From NCBI RefSeq assembly GCF_000005505.3, contig NC_016131.3, positions 8,515,501 through 8,579,500 on the forward strand: a DNA stretch of 64,000 nucleotides. Reading direction: 5' to 3'. The stretch's first letter is position 1, and every line of letters starts with the position of its first letter. This DNA comes from Brachypodium distachyon (Eukaryota; Streptophyta; Magnoliopsida; Poales; Poaceae). This document shows positions 1 to 15,589 of the stretch, in pieces. The notes under the pieces are model-generated. The model had not been told where the DNA came from. It saw only the letters and a program-made list of their open reading frames with translations, and did not search any database. The position numbers and the translations under genes are program-made.

Positions 1-1117
1 CACGGTTATTGTTGCCTCATTACTGCACACCCAGCTGCTAATATTGTCGTTCTATTAGTTGTTACTCACTGCGTGGATCTGTTACCATGACATTTATACT
101 GAAATGCCTTACTATGTTTTGGTCATGTTTAGATCATTTTAGTTTCTGGCTCATATTTAGATCAGGAGTGTGTTCGTGCGGATTTTGAAAATTGGGATGA
201 GCAGAAGATTCTGACCCTTTGTTAACCATTGCTAAAAGATGTCGTTCACACTCACATGCTGTGAAGGTGAGGTTGCCAAAATATGCTGTTTATGCTCGCA
301 TGCTGTAAAGGTGGGATCATTGAGTAATTGAATCAAATGGGTTCTGGTGGCCATGTGTAAAACTTTTAAATGTTGGCCATGATGACGATGTCTGTATCAG
401 ATGTGATTTAGTTAAATGTTTAAATTGCAATGTTGGTGAGGGTGGTACATAAATTAGTGAACTAATCATTAATCAGATGTATTTTAATTATTTAATGAGC
501 TATCGAGCAATACATGATTGCTAATTTCAGGCAGCCAATTCCTTGCGATCTCTGTTTTCTGATGCCTTCATTTTAGTTTTAGTGTTTATGCATATATCTG
601 GTTTTAGTTGATCTAAGATACCAATCTCTTCCTAGCCAGCTAGCCTTCTCTTTCGGAAAGATAAAAGGCTCAATAGTTTAACTGTTATAGTTTTATTGAT
701 CCGTCAATAAAAAAATGTTCTGATGGCTATGAAAGATATTTTTATTGGTTATGCCTAGCCCTTCTCTTCCTGGGTAGTTTCTTTTCTCTGCTGTACTCCC
801 TCACATCTTCGAAAACTTGACTTTTGGGCATTGACACGGGCCTGAAACATAAATAAATTTATACTAGAATATGATTATAAAACCTAATAAAATTCTTATG
901 GAAGTATTTTGATACAAATCTATGCATATGAGTTTCTTACATCCAATCATTTTTTATATTGGTGGTCAAAGTCAATATTTGACCAAAAATCTATGTCAAG
1001 GATCAAAACACATGTTCTTGAAGACTGGAGGGGGTAGTATTTTTTATGTTACTCAGTAAGCCAGCAGACTACACCTATGGCATTTTCTTATTTGTAATTG
1101 ACTGTTACTGTTATCAG
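1..1117 (+). other. Intron 1 of phosphoglucomutase (partial)
   Basis: No coding segment is visible here. The first coding segment downstream opens in phase at about residue 28 of the usual protein. The missing start of the protein should therefore lie in an exon left of the window, and this stretch is the 3' part of that intron. It carries a degraded Stowaway-like MITE, listed separately. The acceptor AG is at 1116-1117. Confidence 0.7.
794..1036. mobile_element. Degraded Stowaway-like MITE in PGM intron 1
   Basis: The segment is bounded by TA dinucleotides and starts with CTCCCTCACATCTTCGAAAA. The far end, read in reverse complement, starts with CCCCCTCCAGTCTTCAAGAA, so the ends are imperfect terminal inverted repeats. 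The size of about 240 bp, the AT-rich interior and the TA flanks fit the Stowaway (Tc1/mariner) type of MITE. The repeats have several mismatches, which suggests an old copy. Confidence 0.6.
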
Positions 1118-6117
<5,000 letters not shown>

Positions 6118-6658
6118 ATTTTGACCTATAGAATGTCCCGAGGCCGCTTGTGATACTTCCGTTTCTGGCTTCGTGTTTGATAGCTTTTTTACATCTCACA
6201 CATGAATAAATGTATGTACCAGACCATCCCCGTTTCGTTACCAACACTGCATACTCTGCTGCTGGTACAGTATGCGGCCGTAATCTTGTTACTGTGATGT
6301 AATCGAGAGTTAGTTTCATCAAGCGATACATTGATCTGTTTCTTTTTGGTCGAGTAACCCACTTGTATCGTTGTTTTGGTAGTTGTTATAGTTAACTTAT
6401 CGCATGAACTGAACGAGATCCTTTCCATCCCAAACTCAAAGTGATGAACAGATAACCCACGTTCAAAACAAGAGGTTTACAAACCAGACTCTAGAACAGA
6501 CAAGCTACAACCACTTCCGACGCTGAGCTCATTTGCATCAATTATTGACATAATCGTTATTCGAAGTCTCTGACCCTGCCAGTCTCCTCGTTGCAATGCA
6601 GCAGTGCAGATAGCTCACACACGCGCCAGCTCTCTCTGGTAGTTCAAACAAAAACATT
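6118..6658. other. Tail-to-tail spacer between PGM and glutamine synthetase
   Basis: These 541 bp lie between the two stop codons and must hold both 3' UTRs and polyadenylation sites. An AATAAA-like hexamer is read on + near 6204 (tgaataaatg). I see no further gene or repeat. Confidence 0.6.
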
Positions 6659-9592
6659 CTACTCGCCATTGGAGAGGTTCGGCTCCCAGAGGATGGTGGT
6701 CTCCGCGATCTTGGAGGTGACGACGTACGGATCCATGTTAGACCCCGGCCGCCGGTCCTCGAAGTAACCTGAAAACAAAACCAAGAAACCCAAAACGGCA
6801 GGTCATCCCTCCGGAAACCAATAAGAGCCCAACAAACGACTCAAAAAGTCTCAATCCGCATCAGCGGCAGGCAAGAAGAGCCGATCAACGTTTCACCCAC
6901 CTTTGCCTTCCTTCTCGGTGTCGCGGCCGACCCGCACCGACGCGCCGCGGTTCGCCACGCCCTGAGAAGAAACAAAACGCCAACGGAAACCAAGAAGAAG
7001 GATTAGAGGAGAGCTGTCATGAATGATGACCTGCAACAGAAGCAGAGCACGCTTGGACTTGCTCGTCTTCTGAGGTCTTACCCATACGAAGGTGTTGATG
7101 TCGGCGGTCTCGTTGCGGCCGGTGAGGCGGCGCTCGTTGCCTTCCCCGTACGCGGCGATGTGCTCCCCGTGCCGCGCCTCCAGCTTCTCGATCGCCTTCT
7201 TGATCACCTCGTACCCGCCCTCGCTCCTCATCGACTTTGTGCTGGATCAAAAAAGGGAAGAAAAAGCAGAGCAAAGAACTTGCATGTTAACACGAGACTA
7301 GACGATCGATGATGATGCATTCGCTCACTAGCTAGCTCTCTTCGTTTTACCTGTAGTTGGTGTGAGCACCAGCACCGTTCCATTCTCCCTGCATTCACAT
7401 CCAGACAGAATTACAGGTGACGTATAAACGATGGGTGAAACTTACTTTTTGGTAAAAACAAAGAGAATAATGAAAGGAAGAAATATTCACCGGGACAGGT
7501 TTCGGGTCGAAGGAGACGACCACACCAGCAATCTCAGTGATCCTCTGTTAGTTAGCGCCCAAATGGATCAAAACAGAACGAAAAAGAATTCCTAATTAGC
7601 CACATTTGATGCAACAAGACGTGGCCGTTTAACTACGAATACTTTACCTCCAGAATGTAGCGAGCCACCCAGAGCTCGTCGCCTGCCGAGATGCCCACTG
7701 AAGGGCCGACTTGGAACTCCCACTGTTCAGACAGCAAGCAAACAAGCGGTCCATGAACGTTTTCATGAAAAATACTACTGTACAACATACTTTGGAGTAG
7801 CAGGTTAGTGTGAAGGTAAAATCTCATGCTTTGGAGTTACCTGTCCCGGCATGACTTCTGCATTGATGCCGCCGATGTTGACGCCGGCGTAGAGGCAGGC
7901 CTTGTAGTGCGCGTCGACGATGTCGCGCCCGTAAGATTTTTCGGCTCCCGTGGCGCAGTAGTAAGGCCCCTGCCATAGGTGAATTTTACTAAAGTACTAC
8001 TACACGCGTGTGCCTTATAAACTGAAAATGAAAGAGTAGTTACCTGAGCGCCTGGGTATCCGCCTAGTGGCCAGCCAAGAGGCCAATTGATGTCCTTCTG
8101 AAGAAGGGTGTACTCTTGCTCGATCCCGTACCTGATTTGCATTTGCGGGCAACATTAAGATCACGTGCTCATTTTTTTGCAGCAAGATGTTAGTCCACAG
8201 AAAGTCCTTCACTGGTTTCGGCCAGAACTACTGACCATGGTTCTTCAGCCTTGACGTCAGGGTGGCTGAATATGTTTGCCGCGCTGGACCGCTTGTTGCT
8301 CGGAATCGGCTCCCCGGTAGGTGCATAGCAGTCACACATAACCTATTTAGGGTTCAAAATTAGGTGGAAATTCGCTATTCATGAACAGTTTTTTTCCAAA
8401 AAGATATCCATTCTCATACATAATAAAATAATCATAATGCTAATCTCAATACAAAGAAACATGCAATAAGCTTTGCGTAAGCTAATAAAGGAAAGGATAA
8501 TCTTGACTTTACCAGGATGTTCTTCCCCTTCCTGAATGGATCCCTGAAGATGGCTTGAGGACTAGATAATGTGAAGGCAAATCAGTTTTCTTTTCTTGAA
8601 ACGAAAATTTAGTTTTGACCTCAAGGCACGGAAGTCAAGGTGGAATAAAAGACTGCAGTCAAGAGCATACCAGAGGATGACTTCGCTGTCGTCACCCGTT
8701 GCTTGGCCGGTGCTAGAGCCGTCAAAATTCCATTTGGGAAGCTTGCTCGGGTCATCAACAGGTCCCGGTAACGTCTGAGATTATTCAAGGCATTGACTCA
8801 CGTCAGGAACTTGCAAAAACGCACAGTCGTCACAGTTTGAAAAAAAATTGCAACTTGCGGAGTTATCACTCCAGAAGGAAGATGGTACTACTACGGTACC
8901 AGGAGAATAATATCTCTAATATGAACTGTAAAATCGAAAGAAAAAAACTAAAAGGTGCTAACTGAATTTCTGTATTTATTTTATCACACATAACATACAT
9001 ACAACCACAATAGCTGTAAATGTTCATGAAAAATGGATATTTTTACGCCGTAGACAAAAAAAAAACGATTTCCTTCCCAGACATCATAAATAAAAAAGAA
9101 GAGTGATGAGGATTTAGAGAAGTGGGAAGAGGGCGTACCCTGGCCTTGCTCCTCATATCCATCCCAGTGCCGCCGACCCTGAATCAGACAAGAGGTGCAA
9201 CCGGGAGCAAATTAGTAAGGCCGGCTGGCAAGAATCTTGAGTAACATGACAAAAACATTGGAGTGTTCATTTGTAAGTCGACCCAGAAATTTCAAGCGTA
9301 GATTTTTAATCTAACGAAATTAAGTAGCTGCAGGTGCTAGAAGTAGTGTACAACTTGATCAACTTCGAAAACAACAATTCCCCAGAAAAATAAAAGAGCT
9401 TTTTAATGGCCCGAGTTGGAGGAAGAAAGAAACCCAGGAGGAAGCAAAACTAGAACAAGCACAGAAGGGTGTACTCCAGTCATGGGACAGTGGCGAAGAA
9501 GGAAGGAAGCAATCTTACCATATGTACTCGGCGATGATCTTGCCGGTGCAGTCCGACAGGTCGAGGTTGAGAAGATCAGTGAGCAGAGACAT
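6659..9592 (-). CDS. GS1: Glutamine synthetase, cytosolic GS1 type
   Basis: The enzyme condenses glutamate and ammonium to glutamine with ATP in the cytosol. Thirteen exons, from the start: 9592-9519, 9178-9139, 8774-8671, 8561-8513, 8342-8236, 8131-8044, 7969-7841, 7722-7648, 7544-7491, 7388-7351, 7241-7082, 6961-6901 and 6768-6659. They sum to 1089 nt, giving 362 residues. The protein starts [14 protein letters not shown] without a plastid transit peptide and ends in LSNGE, so it is cytosolic GS1 and not GS2. Family motifs are [11 protein letters not shown], the ATP-binding [20 protein letters not shown] region, [10 protein letters not shown] and [17 protein letters not shown] Cys (TGT), made by the exon 3/4 junction, stands in VILCPQAIF. 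The reading frame is intact. Position next to cytosolic PGM recalls rice GS1;3, but the paralogue assignment is inference. Confidence 0.97.
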
Positions 9593-9750
9593 GGCGGCGA
9601 TGAGCTGAGAGAATCTTCCACTGAAGAAGGCAGAGCAAGCAGGAGTGTTACACAGCTCCAATGGCAGCCTCTCTCTTGGAGACGCAGAGCCAGGGCGCAA
9701 GGAAGGGGTGGTGTGATTTATGCCGCGGCCCGCGGTAGCTGGATATTTCC

Positions 9751-9760
9751 CTATAAATAG
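9751..9760 (-). promoter_or_regulatory. Candidate TATA box of glutamine synthetase
   Basis: On the minus strand the sequence reads CTATTTATAG, about 160 nt upstream of the GS1 ATG at 9592. That leaves a plausible 5' UTR of about 130 nt. No transcript start is known, so this rests only on position and sequence. Confidence 0.4.
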
Positions 9761-11430
9761 CCTGCACCTTTTGGCTGCATATACGTGTTGTTGCTGACGG
9801 TGTTGCGCCTCTCGAAGCTTCAGGAGTCGGCGGACGGTTGTCCTTGGTGGGCGTACGTACGTACGCTCGCGCTTTGTGCTCCACGCACACACGTAGTACG
9901 CCCACGCCGCGCCCACATGCGTTGCGTTCCAACAAGCTCGGGATATTATATATCCTGAGACGATATGTACGTACGTGGCGGCTGCAATCGAGGATGTGGA
10001 AGGGATATAGGGTCTTGATCTTTTTTTTTTCTTCCTTTTGGGTTCAGAGCTGATGCTAAATCCACCGAGTTGAATTTTTATTTTTCTTGGTCGGTTTAGA
10101 ATCGAATGCAGATTTGGTTGGCTGAAATTGTTAGTGAAAATCTTTTGATTGAGAGCGGACACCCTCGCATGCGTCAAAGTTAAGTTTTTTTTTTCTGATA
10201 GACCGAGAGTTTACAAGGATGGGAAGGTAATCACGTCACAGACCGACGTGTGCCAGTTAATCCGATTTCACCGGAATAAATCATAGATTTATCAGAGCAA
10301 CCTGCGACTAGGTATTTCAATACGACGTGCACACATGTGTGTATGTTTCGTGGGTGAGTGGATTGTGTATGAGTCCACGTATTTGTGATCTTACAAAAAC
10401 TTGACGCCCACGGTGGTTGGGAGGTGAGAAAACAAAGCGGTGCAAACTTGGATTCTTTCGAGTCTGAGGATTGCAAGTTTTTATGTTGAAAGCTGCCAAT
10501 TTGGTACATTTCTAGCTTTGGCAACAAATAAGCTGCGGCTCACGTTGGTGTCAAATAATATAAACAAAAATCACCGCTCACCGAAGAAGGCTAGTGCTAG
10601 AGAAACAGGTGGAAGGCCAGTATATGAATAGGAAGACATAAGTGAAGCAAAAGCAAGGGTGAAAAGGCGGAAAGGACTCACATGAGGCGAGGCTGTTGAA
10701 AAGGAAACCAACACATGGTCGAAAACTACTTGTACCGAGTATGTCGGGTAGTTATAATTTAGACGCCACAATTTAGAACACAACTCAGTTGTATTTTTCT
10801 AAAAAGATGTCTAATTTAAGCGCAGCAAAACCACACGGAGAGGAATTACCGCATAAATGATTGATGCAGGCGTCCAAAAATGATATGGTCCAGGGAGGGG
10901 TAGAGAGAGAGAGAGATGTTTCATGGATCATAGGTTCATTCTGACAATTGTAGGGTTGAAAATACAAAATGCATAAGTGATCGGAAAAAGAGTTGGATTG
11001 TAGGTTGATTTAGGGGTATGCACGAATTTGGGCATCTTGAGCGAACACACAATTTAGACCCCATGTATAAAATAGTTGGCCCTAAAAAAACTAATTAAAA
11101 TATATTTTCGAGTAAATATCAAGGATCTCATGTAATTGAAACCTCAGTATAAAACACCAAACAAAATCTCACATAAGCGAAACTCCACTGTTAATAGATT
11201 ACGGTAATCTAAATTTTAGAAAAAAAACTTTCACATAAATAAAACTCCAATGCTAAGTAGGTCGGGAGACACCTAAATTTTGATGCTAAGCCAAGCTAAC
11301 CGTAGTTGATCCGACGTGTGAGGCTCACGCGTCAGCTTCTAGCAACAAACGTGTCGAGTCCACTACAAATTGTACATGGAGCATCGAGCAAAAAATGTTA
11401 ACAACCTGTATGAGTTAGTTTGACGGTATC
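9761..11430. other. Upstream region of GS1 and intergenic DNA
   Basis: No open frame with coding character is visible. The stretch includes alternating GTAC tracts near 9851-9865 and 9966-9975, which are self-complementary, and an AG microsatellite near 10900. The first few hundred bases must hold the GS1 promoter. The rest is AT-rich and unassigned. Confidence 0.5.
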
Positions 11431-11433
11431 TTT

Positions 11434-11677
11434 GGTTGTGTTTGGTTGGAAGCCAACATTACCCAAGCCAAAATAATTGCAGCCAATAGTCTTTTGGTTC
11501 TTGTTTAATTTGTTGTTAAAATTTTGGTCGGCAACATAAACAACCTAATCTTTCTCACACATTTTAAACAAATAACAGGCAAAGTGAGGATTGAGTAATC
11601 TTTTGCCAAAAAATTGTCGAGCCAATTATTATTCTCATTTGGTAGTCCTAAATGGGACACCAACCAAACACAGCTCT
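11434..11677. mobile_element. MITE-like element with TGTGTTTGGTTGG inverted ends
   Basis: The left end has TGTGTTTGGTTGG and the right end has the exact reverse complement CCAACCAAACACA, about 240 bp apart. The interior is non-coding and AT-rich. Inverted ends of the TGTTTGGTT kind are common in grass non-autonomous DNA transposons. I could not identify a clear target duplication, so the superfamily is open. Confidence 0.5.
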
Positions 11678-12064
11678 GCTTCTGCACGACACTAGTGTAC
11701 ATATGGTTGCTTGACGCGTCCAGTTGCATCAAAGACCACACGCGTAGTAAAGTTGCTAAAAGACAAGTGTTTTCTAGTCTCGGCTTCCTGGCATTTTCCT
11801 GTGGAAATTTTGTACTAGATTTTTCCGAGTGGTTAAGGGACAGTAACATTATGGACATATGGAACTTTGGAGAGAACAGAAAGGGAGCAAAATCTCTCGT
11901 TGTGCCACTCTCCACTCGACGTGACACCATATCACAACATTACGACGATACAACAATTGACTATTAATTCAGGACTTATCATCGGGGATGTTAGTCAAAG
12001 CTCAAACATTCATCTCCCAGCCACAGAAGCCTTAACCTTCATCTAAAAAAAGCCTTAACCTTTA

Positions 12065-12373
12065 CAACTCGTTTGACATCTATCCTTTCATTTCGTTTGG
12101 TAGAAAGAAAATGAATGAAATCCAATTTTTGATACGATTTCATTTGGTTGAATTTGAATTCTGAGTTCAAAAATCATGTTTGTCTATCACATGGATTTGT
12201 AGAGTGAGAGACAATTTCATGAAAATGATGCATTTAGAGAAAAAATGGGGTTAGTTATAGTGTGATTGCATGAAATTTGAGATTGAATTTATGTGACAAA
12301 TTTCGTGCCAACCAAACAATTTATTTATAAAATTTAAAATGAATTCTAGAATTGTAGGCGTGCCAAACGAGTT
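12065..12373. mobile_element. MITE-like element with AACTCGTTTG inverted ends
   Basis: The left end AACTCGTTTGACA is mirrored at the right end by TGCCAAACGAGTT, about 300 bp apart. The interior is strongly AT-rich and contains repeated words such as GAATTT and CATGAAA on both sides, suggesting an older longer palindrome. The target duplication is unclear. It is probably a Tourist- or hAT-derived MITE. Confidence 0.45.
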
Positions 12374-13394
12374 TTTAGTTTTTTGCCGGCTTCTTCCTCT
12401 AGATCGAATCTCCCTCCTGATTAGTTTGCCCCGCGCCTCTCCCCACCCTGCACCCCATTTTCTACTCCTCTATTTGAAGTTAATGGTGTTTTGAAGGAGA
12501 GGGTGCATGCGCAGAAGATCAAAGGGCAGGGAAGGAGGCGCGTCGAGTGTTCTTTTTAGAATGCCACCTAATAGACCGATCGGTAATGGCGTGCAGATTA
12601 TGATCATGAACAAAAAAAGAGACTACGTATCATGCAAGGAGATCGATGTGCGCGGCAAAATGACAAACCGACACAGAGCAGATCAGATAAGGTGATCCTC
12701 ATCTTGAGCGGCTCGATCTTTTTCTACACCCAACATCGATCTTTCCTTTTTGGGCAGGGCATTCCGTGGAGTTAGGCCTGGAAAGGAATACATACAATAA
12801 TTTCACACCTAAATCAAAACTTGGGTCCAACCTAACTTTGGAATTTTCTTCTCTCCTAGAACAACTTAACTGGTAGGCCCTTCGTTAAAACCGGAGATAA
12901 GATATGATGAGTAGTGCCATGTGAGAAGCACTCAGCGGATAAGCCGGATTTGTTGCTCTCTTCTCAAGTCCAGAAGCTTCAGAGGAACAGGGAAAGAAAT
13001 CCTATACGACCCTCAAAGGAACGACCCAAACCGTGGACCCATGTTGAGACCGTTAGATGCAGTCCAGCGTGAAGATCCAGCAAACGCAGCAAAAATCGAG
13101 ACTCAGCTGCATTCGGGCTCGGAGAGATCGGATGGATGGGAGAAGGGTCCAGCGTTGGGTCGCACCCATCTGGGTCGCACAGGGCCAAGCGCCGTCTGAG
13201 GCACGCACCGTTCGGTTTCTTCCGTGCAACGCTGAGCAAAAGAGAACTTGATCGCGTGTGTGCTCGACAAATGAGTAACATGAACGTCGCCGAGGCTGCC
13301 GGAGAGCAATCATGCGTATTGGTACATTAGGCGAGACACGGTATTTGGTAGTACACCCGGTAACTAGTGGAGTAGTTAGTAGTATAACTTTATA
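12374..13394. other. Intergenic, no gene recognised
   Basis: The stretch is moderately GC-rich between 12920 and 13330. Short frames are open there on both strands, as expected by chance in GC-rich DNA, and none shows a recognisable domain or splice structure. It may be a fragment of an old insertion. Confidence 0.4.
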
Positions 13395-13434
13395 CTAAAT
13401 TCTTGACATTTATTATGGATCGGAAGGAGTAGTA
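13395..13434. repeat. Stowaway MITE end fragment
   Basis: The segment ATTTATTATGGATCGGAAGG followed by AGTAGTA matches the right terminus of the Stowaway family that is complete at 30833-30929 and 52132-52208. No matching left end is visible nearby, so this is a truncated copy. Confidence 0.5.
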
Positions 13435-15180
13435 GTATGTTGCCATTGACCTTATATCTCACAGTAGACTTATAGGTGAAAAAACCATATCTTTACTGTG
13501 AATCCTAACTTTTCTTGTCCCGTCTATACATTTTATGTGCACACATTATTGATTAACTGCTGCAGCTGATAGAACTGTTTTCCTTTTGCAGCGGAGACAT
13601 TATTGTTCTTCTTCTTATCTCAGGTTCTTAATTTCTTGTGCTCCGTCCCACAGGTTCGAGAAATGCATTTGGTTTCTTTATTTACCTCTTTTAGCTGATT
13701 AGGTATTCAGTCTGTTTATGCTTCAAATTTGTGTCTATGGTCTAGAGCTGTTCCACTTTGTTCCTTGCCCGAGACATAGGTTGCCAAGGTAGTGATTTAT
13801 TTATTTTGATATGGAACTATCAACACAACTTATTGAATTAAGGCACTCTGTATTTAACTTCTAATAAGATTCTAAATTGTGCTTGAAATCTGTAGGTTTG
13901 ATACACCTTGTTAACATATTCCTTTGCATAAGGCTCCTTGCATTTCAGGTAAAATTGAAACGCATTCTTGCTGTAAACTGTTAATTAATTTCTTCTGTTG
14001 CATTTCTTTCCTTGACTTATGAAGATATCATGGACTATTTTCTAGCAGCAGTAAAACTTAAGAATGATTCCAAGTGTGGTTAAATCAGAAGTTAGGACAA
14101 CTTTTAACTGTTCTATGTTTAATTGTTTATCGGAACCTTACCAATCCAAATTAGCTCACATGCATGTGTAATGTATATTGGTGTCACTAGCTATTTGTGT
14201 TTGGTGTCACGCTGCTGACTTCTGCAGAAATTCGATAAACATTTACTTCGAATGCACCAAATTTGGTCAGCGGCTTGGAGTGCAAGTAGAGAGAGGATAC
14301 TGTCAAACATTTGTCTGTGGTTCAGGTACCGTTGTGTGAGAGTTGCTCCTAATGCTCAAGTTCCTCTATGGAAGATGTCATGCTTATTTGTTCGATGGGG
14401 ACATGTCAAACTCAAGGAAACTTCCATGAAACAATTTGCAGACCCTTGAGCTTTTAGGTGGTCACTAGATTCCCTACAAGCTATAATTAGACAACTCATG
14501 TGCTCTTACGGTGGTTGAATTTAAGCAGATATTTTTACATCTCCACCTTGACAACACTTATGATGCCACGCTGATTTCCTTTTTCGCACCATCCATTTCC
14601 TTTCTAACATGCTTATACTTTTACTGTGAATTTTGATCTGAGATTGTAACTCCTCTGTTTTCATGTCTGGCAGGCACTGTCATGCCTATTCTGCTTTTGC
14701 CTCAGATACGTGCACACTGGATGGTACAAATGATCACCCGAAACAAACAATTCACCTCCTTGGTTTCTGTGACACAAATCGAAATATGCTTACCACTGAT
14801 GGCTGTTTGTTTCTCTGTCAGCATATCTGTATTACTAACCGCAACCCAAAGCTTAGTATCTAGTTTGCCTCTAGCATTTGATTTTGGACCACCATTTTTT
14901 GGGGTGCTAACAACAGAAGATTTCGGAATGAAGCTTTGCTCCTTTTGTTTGTTTGGCTACTAGAGCTCTATAGATTTGTGATCTGATATACATTTGTACA
15001 ATGACTCTAGATATGTCTGTTACACTTGTGCACTCCTGATATATAAAAACCATGCAGTCTCTTCAGATGATTTAATATCATGGCGGAGCACGCTTGTGTC
15101 CATAATTAAATAATGTTTACAAAACACTGTGAGAGTCTTAATCTAACTGCTACTCTGTCTCTCACGAAAAGAAGTACCCA
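13435..15180. other. Intron-like DNA with exon-like islands, no gene recognised
   Basis: The stretch is T-rich like plant introns. A few islands are bordered by good splice signals, for example 14228-14325 (preceded by ttctgcag, followed by gtaccg) and an island after tggcag near 14674. The 14228 island is open in a frame reading NSINIYFECTKFGQRLG, but I do not recognise it and cannot chain the islands into one protein. It could be a non-coding transcript or a gene remnant. Confidence 0.25.
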
Positions 15181-15589
15181 ATAATCATAATAGAAACGCC
15201 CTCAGCAGAGATTGAGATATTGTTGGTCTAAATCTATCTCTGCTGCTTTGGCCTCCAGTGCCAACACGTCACGATATTTTATTTTTTTGACGAATGTGGC
15301 ACAGTGTGCCCTTTATATACCAAAGAAGGTCAACACGCGGTCGACCTGGAAGTACAACAAAAGAAAGCAAAAAAGAAAAAAAAGACAGACACAAAACTGA
15401 AGAACAACTGGAGAACTGGTAGCCCTGAAGAAGCAGGAGGAAATTAAGCTGAATGGAGCCATTCTGGGAGGAGCTGAATCAAGATATAGCCATGATTTGA
15501 TCCCCACAGGGGCACACACCATACAATAGATTTATGTTTTGCCTCCCCTCCATGGACGTAATATTACACCGAAGAGACCCCGATATAGT

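Noticed and set aside
9515..10177. Minus-strand frame of 220 codons ending in the GS1 start
   Set aside because: Only the last 25 residues are GS1 sequence. The upstream part is low-complexity, has no transit-peptide logic, and the candidate TATA box lies within it.
12921..13330. Cluster of overlapping frames on both strands
   Set aside because: They are short, mutually overlapping, without splice structure or known domain. Expected in a GC-rich patch.
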